Positions 15,674 through 31,012 of a DNA stretch of 64,000 nucleotides are shown one piece after another; position 1 is the first letter of the stretch, and every line of letters begins with the position of its first letter. The notes beneath the pieces were generated by a model. The model was not told where the DNA came from, ran no database searches, and saw only the letters and a list, made by a program, of their open reading frames with translations. Source of the stretch: Setaria digitata (Eukaryota; Nematoda; Chromadorea; Rhabditida; Setariidae). Location: assembly GCA_003640385.1 (NCBI GenBank), contig RCAB01000024.1, positions 248,001 through 312,000 on the forward strand, read 5' to 3'. The position numbers were made by a program, and so were the translations under genes.

Positions 15674-18593
15674 CTAATGATAGTAGTCCAGCATGCTCAT
15701 CTGCTAGGACTTAGGTCATACCAGTGATGCACTTCCTGCAAAACAATTCAGTACCTGTACACAGTTAATGGCTAGAATATATAAATTACTAGCACTTAAA
15801 ATCACAGCAAAAAATTTACAAGAAAAATTTCATGCAGATGGCCTACTTAGTTATCGATTTTGTAACATTTCTGTGGTCTAATTAAGAAAGAAAAATCAAC
15901 ATAACTTATTAGCCTAATTTCAGAAAAATGCCAGTATCAGGAATAGAACCAACAGAACATTACTGATCACAATTCTCACTAGGTTATGTCACCTCAAATA
16001 GCGTGCTAAACATTCCATTGCTTAGTTCCTTCTGTTCTGATGAAGTATGCATATATTTAGTGAGAAGTTCAAAGAAATCATAGTAGAATGTGAAAGTGAA
16101 TAAAATTATGCAAGCAACGAACTATCACAGCTTTCGAACAATCATTCCATAAATACTTGGTTTAATGGAAACAAAAAAATACAGCATAACCATTCCACAT
16201 AATCATTGGATCTTCCTTTTCTCTCTCTCTCTCTCTCAAGACTTAATGATAAACTGTAATCTTGACTTTTGTTTAGCTCTGGGGGTAAAATTTTCTAATG
16301 ATATTCTGTTTCTTTAAAAATTAAGAAAACTTCAACTGTTATTATAAACATTATTGAAAAGAATTAGAATCACACCTTTCTTTTAATGGAAATTATCTTT
16401 TGTGGTCTTTATATCTTATAATTCCACTTGATAAACAAACTACTATGAAAAGAAAATTCTTGGAACTTACTAACCAGCAGCAAAATTAGGAAAATAAAAA
16501 GTGCTAGACAAATGGAATGTGGAGCATTCCTTGCAGAGGATAACGATGAAAGAACGAAATGATCACTATTTGTGAAATGATTAGTGCATCAAGAAAAGCA
16601 GATCTGGGTTATCGCCGCGGTATCATTCAGTGTTAACAATGTTCCCGAGGGCTGAAACCATTCGGCAATGATGACCGATCATCAAATCGTATCACGCATT
16701 CCAAAAGTACTACTATTTTTCTTTGCAGTTTTTACAGCAATATGTACAAGTGATAGTTTTCTTTTTATAGTTAGTGATGTTCTTGTGAAAAATGCCCACA
16801 GTGACTTCAACATTCACTTACGTACATATTTGTCCTGTCCCCCGTTGGAATAACTAAACTCTCTGTAAAAATAATTAAATCTTAAAGATTAAAAACTTTA
16901 ATTCCTATACAAAGTATATTTGCCTGCAGTTTTTTTTTTTTTTTTTTTTTTACTCAGCATTTTAAGCGCTACACAATGAAAGTACTGTCACAGTTTTTGA
17001 CAAAATGACTTTGTTTAACTGCTATTGGTACTATGGTCAGCGTGAAATGAACAAATTCTATGATTACTTGTTAAGAAATTTTGCTCGAATAGCACGATCG
17101 TAAAATGTCGTCTTGTTCTTCAAATGACTGAATCATTTGCCAAATATTCAGATAACAATAGAGAGTAAAAGGATGGACATCTAGTATACTGATATTTTGG
17201 CGAGTAATTCTGATTCTGGACATAGAAAGCACAAAGGAATAAAGTACTGACACTTGAAAAAAATTTTTTTCACACGCATTTCTCAAACTCAATATAATTT
17301 AACTAAAACAATATCAAAATATCTACTTTAATAGTCTGCTTCAGTCATGCTTCGAAATGGCCCCTTGACAACTGATTATTTTTTCCTTTCATCATTTTGA
17401 AAATTCTACATTTCGCTGCGAGATATGAACGTATCAACGAAGTGTCTCAGTAGTCCGTAGGAAAATGGGAAATTTCTTTTAGTTCTTCCATTTCGAATTC
17501 CTCAGATCATAAAGATCCTTTATGACGAAGAATGGGTATTTCAAAAAGTAACATTTCTAACCCACATAAAAAATGATGGAAATTCCTTTCTTCGATATAT
17601 GCGCAACGAATTCGAAAATATAACCTCTATCATCTTATTAATGTGAATCCGTCATCTTAGATTTTGTCGTTAATAATTATGTAAAAAATTTGACAGCATT
17701 ACGACATGCAAAATTCCACCTCATAAAAGAAATTCGTTTCTTCATTACAATAAGGAAGTGAATCCCATTCCAGACCAAAATAAACGCTGGAAGCATTTGT
17801 CATTGTGATTACCATATGAACTTCGGAATTAAATGATGCTTGAGACCTGAAGAACCTTTTCATTTGCGCACAAAATTAAGAAGTCTTAATAATCAAATTA
17901 TAGCTGATAATAAAACTGAAAATGAGCAGAAATCTTTTTTTTCTTTTCGGTTTAAAGCTTACCTCAGCATAGCAGTATGTAAGGAATTATTATATAAAAG
18001 AATTTTATATATATGAGGTTCTGAATTCTGGAAGTAATTTTATTACAAAAAAAAAAGAAAAAAAGTAAAACCAAAGTATCACCAAGTGAAGAAGCGTTAA
18101 GAAAAATATGATCACATAAAGAACGATTAACAAACAAGAAAAAGACATATAAGATACCACTGCAGAAAAAAAGCACGACCCAAAACAACTATCTGGTAAA
18201 ATCAATAAGGAGGAATAGCAAAAAAATTGTTTTATGAAGTATAACGCACATGAAAAAGATACAAGAAACCAAAAATATTTGAAAAATTAGTAAAATGTAA
18301 ATTTTAAAACCATCATTTCTGATACAAATCCAGTAAGAATCAGTGAATCAGCATCTAGCAAATCCAAGCACAACATTTATATTAAGTGGGACTTCCCAGA
18401 TTCATATGGCGAAATGTGCAAGTTTTGAAGAAGTGAATTCCCTTGTTTCATTTATTGGTAAGTTTAAAAATTATTTCGTCCACATTCTTGACCTATTAAC
18501 ATTGGTAAGTGCAAAGGTTTGTTAAAATTTACCCTCCTTAATGTTCGAATAGACTTCAAAACCTAGCTATTTCTGCTTATAACACAATCTCGT
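15674..18593. other. Gene-poor region of 2.9 kb
   Basis: No supported gene on either strand. It holds a CT microsatellite at about 16220-16237 and a T run at about 16930-16951. ORFs at 16668-16853 (+) and 18343-18525 (+) have no motif and no splice partners. Confidence 0.45.
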
Positions 18594-21380
18594 TCATGAC
18601 CGACGTATTTTGAAATGTTTTGAATCCATTGAAATATAACTGCCCGGATCTGTATAAACACGAAGCGTGGAGCCATTAGATAGTTTTGCATGTTTATATT
18701 CTGCACTGTTGAGAGCCCGAACCAATGGTTTTTTATAGTCTGTTGAATCTGAATACAATTTTTCTTTAGATAAAACTTTCCGTTTCTGCGCGTAATTTCC
18801 AACTCTGATGCATTCATAACTTGACATAACTTTGTTCCTCATCTCAGCAAGATCTGGTTGCGTTTTCACTGTTACGTTGTCATTCCATAATGTAACGCGT
18901 TTCCCCTCACGCATTAATGAATTGTTTTTTAATTCCATTGAACGATCCTTCGGCCTAAACATTATCGTTAAAGCACAAGTCCGAATTAATGTAAATGATG
19001 TATTACTTCTCCCACACTAACTATGGAAAAACATGAAAACAAACTTCACAGCAGAAGTATCTTCAAATTCTTCGCCTTCACCGCAGAAATCAACATCAAA
19101 TTTGTCTGTAACAGAGCTTACGAACTGCAGAAGTGATCTTGAACGTCCTTAAAATAATTTCTGTCACAGTTTTCAGTAATTTTCACCTAAGTTAATCGGG
19201 AAAAAACTCATGGAACATGTGCTCTGTGATAATAACATGAATAATCTATTCAACTGCTAATTTGTACGGTTCTCAGTGAAATAACACCCTTGAATCTTGT
19301 TATGGTTTAAAACAACTCTGAGATTGGCGAAGGTTCATTCCACTGAAATATCTGTCCATTATTTAGTAATAAGTTATTTTTAGTAACTAACATATACAGT
19401 ATCGATAAAAAATCTTTAGGTGAAAAAATTATATTCATAGCTGTTTTAGTGCAGATTATGAGAAAATGACCTGCAAGTGGAGGAGTTCGTTTCGGCAAAG
19501 CTGCTAGCATTGCAACCTGTTCTGCTTCTTCTTCGTTACGTTTTTTTGACAAAGGTGATAAATTCGGTGCAACAAGTAAACATACTGAAAGCATCAACAC
19601 CGCAAGACAGGTGCCAGCATGCACCTTTCGTCTTGAGCTATTAGCAACCATACTTTGTAATTTGTGTAGCTGTGATAAATACGTTGAATTTAACGTCTTC
19701 AGATGTTCTACCTGTAACTGATCAACATTTTCAGTAAATAAAGCCTTTAAATGGTAAATTGAAGAGAAAAAATAAGGAGGCTTATGTTACTACCTGCTGT
19801 GTTTTCCAATGATATAAAACTCCACTTCCCACTAAAAGAAGGAAACTAAATATAAAACTCCAATATAAGGGTTAAGAAAAATTAAAATGTGGTGACCAGA
19901 GATGTACCTGCTTCCTTAGTTCCTCATTTTCTTGAGTGCAGTTTTCAACGCGATCCTCCAATGCTTCGATATAATCCTGAGATTTTCGTAATTGGAACTC
20001 AGAAAAAATTTAAAAAAAACCAAAAACATATGATTTTTGTTTCAAAAATTAAAGTTAAATTAAGATAGCGCAATGAAACTACTTGTTTTTTCTTACGACT
20101 TGTCTGAGCTGAATGTTTGTTTCGGATTTTCCGACGTATACGCTTCAGTTCTCTTTCTTCAGCTTTTGTCAAAGGATAACACTCTGGCAATCTAATCCCC
20201 TCCTTTTTGCACAATTTCTTTTCCTCGTCAGTTAGCACAAGCGGTGGATACTTTCGCTTTTCTGTAGATTAAAAAAAGTAATTATAAAAAAGAATGACTA
20301 TGAATAATATTAACAGTTGAATCTGAATATTGATAACACAAGATGTTATAAAATACAAACGAAAAAATATGAATAACTTAATGGGTAATTGTCAAACATA
20401 TCATACAAAATACCATACAAAAGTGAAAGTTACTGAAAGAAAAATTCATTTGATTCTCGTAAAAAATGAAAAATGCCTCCTACTAAACTTGAATAACAAA
20501 AAACACCTCCTACACCAAATCGAGTAACTGGAGGTAGTCTTGTTTTCTTGGTGATCTCAGTTATAGTGAATCGATCTGCTTTATGTGGAGAAATGATCGA
20601 CGGGATTGAACAGACTGCTTTAAATGCACGCTCTAAATAGATATAAATACATCAATTACCAGACCTATTAAATAGTAGTGAATTATGAGAAACATACCTG
20701 CTTTGATTTCCCTTTGTGGCAGTGGCAATAAACTCTGTTCAGCATCCTCATCTTCAAGGATATCTCTACTTGCCTCCTAAAGATCGAAATGAATTGAAAA
20801 AAGCAACTGTTTTCATATAAAAAGAAAATAAAGTAGATACTTGTAAAAAAATATTAAAATACTTCAAGCAAATCAAAATGATCCTGCGTATTTTGTAGAA
20901 ACGAAACCATAGAGCTGCTTCCTTTATACAATAATGACGCGGGTGAATCTGCTGAAAACAAATACTAAACGCAAACATTGATTTTGTATAAGAAATTTCC
21001 ACTTCACAACGTTAAACATCAAGGAGGAACTGTAGTTTCAGAATAGGCTAGAAATGTAGTACTTAACTGCACTCTCATCAAAAATCGCTTGAATCGTCTA
21101 AAATCTTACCTCGTACTGAAGCATAGGAGTGTTTATCTTCATTAACACCCTCCTGAACATCCAACTGCGAACAGAAGTTGTTCAGTAAACAATCCGGACC
21201 ATCCAGACAGGGAACAGTATATAATCCTATGGGTTCCAAAGTGTTGTCAACAAAACTGGAATCATCATCCAGCATAAATGGACTGCATGCATTTGTAGGG
21301 CTGCCACTCGATAACATCAAATCTGTTTGTGGATCTGTTAATATCATATCCAAATCGAGATCGAATGGTGCAGCCTCCAT
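18594..21380 (-). CDS. crh-2: CREB3-type ER-membrane bZIP transcription factor
   Basis: Nine exons (21380-21110, 20951-20863, 20776-20698, 20632-20516, 20261-20083, 19976-19908, 19744-19471, 19147-19045, 18954-18594) sum exactly to 513 residues. The N terminus is acidic, as in an activation domain ([16 protein letters not shown]). The CREB3-family extension [15 protein letters not shown] precedes the basic region (about 225-244, [20 protein letters not shown]) and leucine zipper (about 246-297). A membrane helix follows at about 311-331 ([20 protein letters not shown]), then GRSRSLLQF at 360-368, a site-1-protease RxLL match, and a lumenal tail of about 145 residues. Known biology: such factors sit in the ER, are cut in the Golgi by S1P and S2P, and the N part enters the nucleus to drive secretory-pathway genes. 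The S1P site straddles the exon 7/8 join, which supports that join. Symbol given by family (C. elegans crh-2), not by alignment. Confidence 0.85.
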
Positions 21381-21967
21381 TTTACCTTGAAAATATTCAG
21401 CATACCGCTCGTTTTTATAAATCTAAATTCGAATGTTTTCTAAAATTAATAAGAATTCAAAAGTTTGACCAAAAAAAGAGAAAGAAAGAAAAGTATAAAA
21501 TGTGTAATCAAACGCGAGGAAGATCCTACCGAATGAAAAAAGTGTAATCAATGATTTTATGGAATAAATGAATATATTTTGCTGAATGGAAGAAAAAGAA
21601 CTCAGAGCATATAAAAAGAGACTGGCAACGGTAGCAACAAAAACAAACTGACCCTTAGCCAGCCTTATTTACAATGCGATTAACAAACATTTAAAAAAGA
21701 TCAAAGTGAGTACTAATGATGCACAGAAAAAAAAATGGAATTGGCGAGGAATGTTTCGTAAACGGGGGTAATAATGAAAATTATTAAAAAATGATTTCAA
21801 AGTTTTCTTCCATCCATCCTCGTTATCAGGAGACTGAATGGAAGAAATTGATGCTTACTGAACAAGGACATCCAATGGGAAAAAAATTATAACAATATAA
21901 AAAATCAAAATAAGATCGGAACATATTATACACATATTGGATCTGACTTTAAAGGTGTGATTCTGTG

Positions 21968-22004
<37 letters not shown>

Positions 22005-22405
22005 GGTAGGTAAAAGCATAATCATTAACTCCAATAGACTAGGCCAATTTATTCATTTTTTAAAATCTTGGAATGGCTTAACTTAAAGTGCAGATATCTC
22101 GATGAAGATAAATAAAGAAAAGGAATCAGAATAACGCAATATGTAACATTTTCATTAAAAAGACTCTTAAAATTCGGAACATTTTACCAAAACAACCCGA
22201 CTCATCACTGTTTACCTACTACATCTGAAAGAAACGATGACTCTTTGAAAACAGTATTTTCCATTATAATATATGAAAAAAAAAAAAAAAATCAACTACA
22301 AGAATTAAATCGGATGTTTCGCAGTTGACAATGATAATTTAAAGCTCTTCAGGCATGAAGTGAAAGAACGAAGCAATGAACGTGAAGCCAAATGCCAAAT
22401 GTAGT
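21381..22405. other. Intergenic between crh-2-like and Src-family genes
   Basis: Upstream side of the minus-strand bZIP gene and downstream side of the minus-strand kinase gene. Apart from the TA microsatellite, nothing is supported. Confidence 0.5.
21971..22001. repeat. (TA)n microsatellite
   Basis: About 15 perfect TA repeats, likely length-variable between isolates. Confidence 0.95.
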
Positions 22406-25599
<3,194 letters not shown>

Positions 25600-26559
25600 C
25601 TCTGCAATGTTTACGAAAGGCGACAACTGCTTTTTACGAAAATGCTAAGAGAAAGCTTGACATATTTTACATCTGTACGGAATACCGGAGGAGCCAAGGG
25701 AATAATTTATTTACTGTAGTCAAATTCCAATCAATAAAATATTCGAAACGGTAAAGGATACCTTCTAAACCATACAGTTCTGTTAAAGTAATCATCTTGA
25801 AATCATAAATGAGAGGTACATTTGCTGTTGCTGCTTCCTCTTTAGCATAGATAGGGTGACATGAAAGGTAAAATAACATCCTACTATCAAATTTGCTACT
25901 TGTTTCATAACGCTTTAAGTCTCTCAACATTGTTTACTAAGAAAACTTCACAGGCCTACATAGTTCCCTTCACGACCATTCTTATTTCATTATCAATTCA
26001 TAAGCGTTACTTCACTGCGCCGAATCCAATATACTGTGGCAATTACTCCTTAGTAATCTCTAGATGGGCACTAAAAAACTAGAACCTAGCCTATTGAAAA
26101 ACTATTTGTTAAAACAGCCATTCCTATGATGGCAACAGCATACCTATAACCCTGCCTGGATTCCAGACGCAAAATCTAACTTCCAACTGTTAGAATTTAA
26201 GTTACAAATAAAATGGTACCGGATAGAACGAATAATTCCGAAATACAACTGATAAACTAGTATTTAAATCTTTATTATTACAACAGTTAAAAAAGGCAAA
26301 TACGTTCACGAATACACAGTTGGAAATAACAGAAAAACAATCTTACATGGATCAGTGTGATTACGCAAAACATTTGCTACACAAAATAAAATCATCTATG
26401 AAAAATCAAACTTAATTATTCAAATGTAATTAAGGCTCCGAAACTAATTCAGTGATACACATAGTAGGTCCATGATTCATCGCATTGTGTCCTTCAAATT
26501 ACCATAATTGCAGCAGAAAAAAAAAAACCCTTAAAACTAGTAGAAAATTTCGCACTTCA
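25600..26559. other. Spacer between two minus-strand genes
   Basis: It must hold the Src-family promoter. A minus-strand frame at 25667-25930 (87 residues, MLRDLKRYETSSKFDSRM...) has no recognised domain and sits where 5' untranslated sequence would be, so I did not call it as a gene. Confidence 0.4.
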
Positions 26560-27832
26560 TCAACTTCTCAGAAAACTCTTTTTGGCAACATTAGGCTTCC
26601 TCCGTTCTTCTTCCACAAATGTCAGTAACAGTGGCACAGTGATAAACATAAAAATGACGAATACCACAATAAACCAAAGTCCCTAAAAAGTTTTGCAACA
26701 TTTCACATGATTATTGAGTACAAAACCTCTCAACAGTTTTAAGTTTATAAGTAGCGTTAATGGGCGCATGTTGTAAGGTTAAGTAAAGTTTAGGACGATT
26801 TGCTAACATGGAGATGGGAATAATATTGAAAAAAGAGTGCGGTACCTTAGAAGTAGATTCAGGCGAACTTGCATCTACAAAGTGAATAGTATCATTCGTA
26901 TTTTCAGCTGATAAGTTGTCTCGTACTTGAGCAATATAAGCATCAGTTTTCTCGAACAATTCCTCGACACTTTTATCAGATAAATCATTGCTGCTCAGAA
27001 GTGGCCTGCAATAAGCTACTAGGATCTGATCATAGTCATAAAGCTTTGGAAAAATTCGAAAAGAAGTTGAAAAAAAGAAATTACAATCAGGCATCCTGCA
27101 TTAAACATGATTGATTTCATATCTGCAGAAGTTTCTGAACAGTAAGCAACCTGTTTAGAAAAGCAGTATGATTAACCTATTATCAGCCATCTCCTCCGCT
27201 GTTGGTTCACCAAAGCTACCGTCACCTAACAAATTTTTTTCGTGCTCTAAATCCAGTTCTTTTCGCAATTTGCTGACTGGAATTTTGATAAACGGTAAGG
27301 CGTAAATATCCTGCTCAGAAACGATGTTGTTGACTCTTTTTAAGTCGGACAGCTATAAAATATACGTATGTAAAGTATTAATTTGCGACAAAGAAGGCTA
27401 AAAGTAGAAGATAACTTCATTCTTCGTCTTTGAAATGTTTCACATTCCACTTCGGCTGATCATTTTAATTAAGCAAGCAAGACGAAACTGCCTGTTCAAC
27501 AGATAAGTGAAGAGAAAATTAGAGGAGGGAAAATCATACCGAAACGGAATATTGGATCGCAATTTTGTTCAAATTATCACCAGGTTTCAGTTTTTTTTCG
27601 ACAATAACCTGCAGTCGGAGCAAATTGCTTAATGCAATGAAGGGTGTAAAAAACACATTTTTTCTTTAAAATTAGTAAAAAACGAAGAAAAATGAAAAAA
27701 AACAACTTTATCGATGTTTCTTGCCTTGTCCCATCGATTTCTGCTTTCCCCGTTGTTCCTATTGGCATTCCTTGCGCGTAACTCTACTGCTTCAGTACTA
27801 CTACTACCTTCAGCAGAATGTGGAATGATCAT
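26560..27832 (-). CDS. LysM-domain, C-terminal membrane protein (LYSMD3/4 type)
   Basis: Five exons (27832-27707, 27608-27540, 27352-27177, 27005-26846, 26682-26560) sum to 217 residues. The LysM domain spans about 46-90: KLKPGDNLNKIAIQYSVSLS, then DLKRVNNIVSEQDIYALPF. A polar linker follows, then a membrane helix about 178-200 (GLWFIVVFVIFMFITVPLLL) and a basic end (ERRKPNVAKKSFLRS). This order matches animal LYSMD3/4 proteins; their biochemical role is poorly defined, with Golgi or cell-surface locations proposed. With no signal peptide, the LysM end may face the cytosol unless inserted otherwise. Donor GTTGTT of intron 1 is weak but phase-correct. ATG 27832 lies five bases after a TTTTCAG acceptor, a likely trans-splice site. 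Confidence 0.85.
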
Positions 27833-27985
27833 TTCACCTGAAAATAATCAACAGAAAGAAGAACAACATGGTCATTTTTATCTCTGTGATATTAATAAGA
27901 CCTTCAAATTCTGCCAACAAAGGACCTTTTTAGCATTCTGTTACTTCGAGACTCTGTGATCTTTTTCAGTTGAATCTATCATTAG
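27833..27985. promoter_or_regulatory. Short bidirectional promoter interval
   Basis: Only 153 bases separate the start codons of the minus-strand LysM gene and the plus-strand 62-residue gene. CTTTTTCAG at 27961-27969 faces the plus gene, and TTTTCAG on the other strand faces the LysM gene; both look like trans-splice acceptors. Confidence 0.45.
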
Positions 27986-28249
27986 ATGGGGAGGCGCAGT
28001 AAAGAATTATGGTACAGACAAAGTAAAGCTACTTCCAAGTACTACCTGACATGGAGCTGAATCAGGCTTAGGTCCATGCTCCACTCTTGCTTCCATCTGG
28101 AAGTACTCAGCAGACTTCCTGAATATTACAACCAAGGCTTATTCCCCTATGGAAAGCTCATGGAAGGTCAAGGAGAGCGAGTTCGAATAGCGACAGAAGT
28201 AGAAAAAGTAATTAAGCGGATGGGAGTGATCCAAACTGAATGGAAATAG
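27986..28249 (+). CDS. Predicted 62-residue basic protein, two exons
   Basis: Exon 1 is 27986-28038 (MGRRSKELWYRQSKATS); exon 2 is 28114-28249 (LPEYYNQGLFPYGKLMEGQG, then ERVRIATEVEKVIKRMGVIQ, ending TEWK). The 75-base intron has donor AA|GTACTA and acceptor CTCAGCAG (a NAGNAG, both in frame). Without splicing, the same frame is interrupted by a single TGA. A spliced-leader-type acceptor (CTTTTTCAG) lies 16 bases before the ATG. The protein is small and basic with an amphipathic C half, and it has no signal or membrane helix. I do not recognise the family; its size and charge would suit a mitochondrial or ribosomal accessory subunit, which is only a guess. It sits 382 bases upstream of idha-1 on the same strand, so a nematode-style operon is possible. 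Confidence 0.6.
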
Positions 28250-28631
28250 AGGTCACAGCGTACAACTTAACGTCCCCACCCTCAACAGAAGCACCCAACC
28301 ATGCCAATCCGTGACGTGTCGCTGCCGATTCACATTGCTCTCAACACACAGGCAGCGGATCGATTCGTGTCTGTCTGTATGTTGCGTCTATCCCGTGCGT
28401 GCTTAACGTACAGTTGTTAATGGGGTCAGCACTCGTTAACCTGGCTGCTGTCCTCCTGGTCGCTGTTGGCCTAGCTGTCGTCCCTGTTCACCAGACTTCC
28501 GCCCTCTTGGCCTGGCTGTCCTTTCCTGTGTCGGATGAGGATTCTCTTACCAACTGTTAAGCATACTTCTGAAATACTTCTCTCTCTTCTCTCTGCTTAT
28601 TTAGATCAGAGGCGAACTTAGTATCCCCAGC
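28250..28631 (+). other. GC-richer island before idha-1, with a 46-codon ORF
   Basis: The stretch 28260-28560 is visibly richer in G and C than anything nearby. It contains an ORF at 28420-28560 that begins MGSALVNLAAVLLVAVGLAV, signal-peptide-like, and ends SFPVSDEDSLTNC. The coding strand is CTG/GTC-rich, which by itself yields Leu/Val/Ala, so the ORF may be a composition artefact. It may be the idha-1 promoter and 5' leader, or a small insertion. No terminal repeats or target duplication seen. Confidence 0.35.
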
Positions 28632-31012
28632 ATGATAGCACGGCGATACATGAAAGTGGTTACAACGCTTGCAACTAGTGCAGCCAGAGCTAGTACAAAT
28701 GCCGTTCGTCGCGTAACGCTAATTCCAGGTACTTTATTACCTTCCTTTTAATGTCCAGTTGTAGATATGATAGAATTTCCTGAATTCTTCCGAAATTCAT
28801 TTTCTCTGTGTTGATCAATTACTTAGAAGAGTTTCTGGATTAAAAACTTAAGGGATTTTCTGGCTGATTTTTCTTCTAAACTGTAACCACGAAGAGCAAA
28901 CCCAAGACAGGGTTTTATACGCATCCTACTAATGTCGAATATAAACAGAGGACTTTCATGAATTAACAAGTTACCTCCGAGTTATATAAAACCGTTTTCT
29001 TTTTTTTTTAGTACTTTTGTATGAATGTATGAAGAATTTCAGGAGATGGTATTGGACCTGAAATATCAGATTCAGTGCAAAAGATATTCCAAGCAGCTAA
29101 TGCACCAATAGAATGGGATCCTGTTGATGTCACACCTGTAAAAGGGCATGACGGAATTTTTCGAATACCTTCGAAGTTCATTTTATTTCTACTTTTTGGT
29201 CTACAGAATTTACTGTACATCGAGGATTTTCCAATTGGTTTTCCTTTTAAAATTTAATACAGATTTGTGGAGGTGAGTTCATTAGCTAAATTTTAGGAAA
29301 ATATTCTCAGAAATAATCAAATAAATTATTATTATTTATTAAGAGAGATAGGATAATGCAAGTTGGTTTGTCAAGCAATTCGTTTTAGATGCATCGAACT
29401 AATGAAAAAAAACAAAGTGGGTTTGAAGGGTCCCCTCGTAACGCCGATTGGTAAAGGCCATCGTTCGCTTAATCTTGCAGTGAGGAAGTAAGTTCCCTGA
29501 AGCTTTTTGTTTGAGCTGATTGACGTCATTATAAGAATAAGGAACTTTTGTTGCAGAGAATTCAATCTCTATGCGAATGTGCGACCTTGCAGATCCTTAT
29601 CAGGTCACAAGACACTTTATGATAATGTCGACATCGTGACAATTAGAGAAAATACTGAAGGCGAATATTCTGGAATCGAGCATGAAGTTATCTTTTGCCA
29701 ACTTTTTTCTTTTTAAATTTACTCTCTAATTTGGCAGTACTTCTCTCCTTTTTTAAGACTAGTGTTTTTCAATGAAAGTAATAGCATTTAAAAATGATTA
29801 TTCATAGGATAAATTATGAGTGGTTTGACCATCTGCATTGCTTGTTTAAATTTGAGTGGAGAAGGCTATTGTATATGTGAAATGAACTTCATTTTTTTTT
29901 TTAGTTTAATCGCTTAGAATTCTAGTATGTATTTGTCTCAGAAATATCAAACAGCATGAGATACTTGAAAGAGAACTTATTTCGCATTGTAACTGGATTT
30001 AAATATTTCAGATCGTTGATGGTGTTGTTCAAAGCATTAAATTAATCACAGAAGATGCATCAAGACGCATCGCTAAATATGCATTTGAATATGCACGAAC
30101 AAGTGGTCGAAAAATGGTGACTGCTGTCCATAAAGCCAATATAATGCGGTTATCAGATGGTCTGTTCCTTAACATGTGCCGTGAACAAGCCATAAACTAT
30201 CCGGATATAAAATTTAGTGAAGCATATTTGGATACCGTTTGTTTGAATGTGAGTTACATATTAATGCAGGCGATAACATGTTTTTATCTTGGTAACATCT
30301 TTCTTCCATTCGTGCAGGATCAGGATGCCAAAATTCTTCAGTTATTGTATTTTAGATGGTTCAAGATCCAAATCAATATGATATATTGGTAATGCCAAAT
30401 CTTTATGGTGATATATTATCAGACTTGTGCGCAGGTTTGATTGGAGGTCTTGGTGTAACTCCATCAGGAAATATTGGTGAAGATACCGCCGTTTTCGAAT
30501 CTGTTCATGGTACTGCGCCAGATATCGCTGGGCAGGTAGAAATCTCTAGTTATTTATTTAAATAATAGGTAAATGTGAACTTCTTGTAGATTCTGTGTAT
30601 TCTCTTTTCTTGTGTATTCTCAATTTCTCATTTTCTAAATTAATTGCAGAACAAAGCAAATCCTACGGCATTGCTTCTTTCGGCTGTGATGATGTTACGT
30701 TACTTGGAATTAGCATCATATGCAGATAAGATAGAAAAAGTGAATTTCCCATTCTGTTCTTAACTTAGATTTAGTTAGTTTTCGTGGTATATTTGTGCGT
30801 AGCCTTTTTATCATAATAAAATATTTGGTATCTAATGCCTTCTTTTTTTGGTGTGGAAAATGTTAGTTTTTGGAATTATTGAAATTATTTTACATCAGGC
30901 TTGTTTTGATGCAATCAAAGAAGGAAATGAGAAGACCGGTGACTTAGGCGGACATGGCACATGTTCCTCATTCACTGACGATATTTGTGCGCGTATACGA
31001 GATATGGATTAA
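28632..31012 (+). CDS. idha-1: Isocitrate dehydrogenase (NAD+) alpha subunit, mitochondrial
   Basis: The catalytic subunit of mitochondrial NAD-isocitrate dehydrogenase, converting isocitrate to 2-oxoglutarate in the TCA cycle. Eight exons (28632-28728, 29043-29175, 29389-29487, 29557-29686, 30012-30248, 30356-30535, 30650-30739, 30899-31012) sum to 359 residues; human IDH3A has 366. The first ~27 residues ([20 protein letters not shown]) are Arg/Ser/Ala-rich, as in a mitochondrial presequence. Family motifs: [33 protein letters not shown] (isocitrate-binding Ser and Args), [28 protein letters not shown] (Lys and Tyr-region of the active site), [19 protein letters not shown] (metal Asp residues) and [27 protein letters not shown] acceptor lies immediately before the ATG. 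No key residue is missing. Confidence 0.96.

Noticed and set aside
19307..19470. Read-through tail after the membrane region of the bZIP protein (ending SPISELF)
   Set aside because: The splice CTTGCAG|GTCATT to TTTTAAG restores a site-1-protease motif and two more phase-matched exons with a total divisible by three; read-through is at best an intron-retained isoform.
19801..19850. Exon-like piece between crh-2-like exons 6 and 7
   Set aside because: Exon 6 joins exon 7 directly in phase 0 and keeps the leucine-zipper spacing; adding the piece breaks it.
25667..25930. 87-codon minus-strand ORF upstream of the Src-family start
   Set aside because: No recognised domain, no splice partners, and it lies where leader and promoter are expected.
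27986..28249. Reading the in-frame TGA of the 62-residue gene as selenocysteine
   Set aside because: The TGA lies inside a sequence with in-phase GT and AG sites; splicing explains it, and no selenoprotein feature is seen around it.
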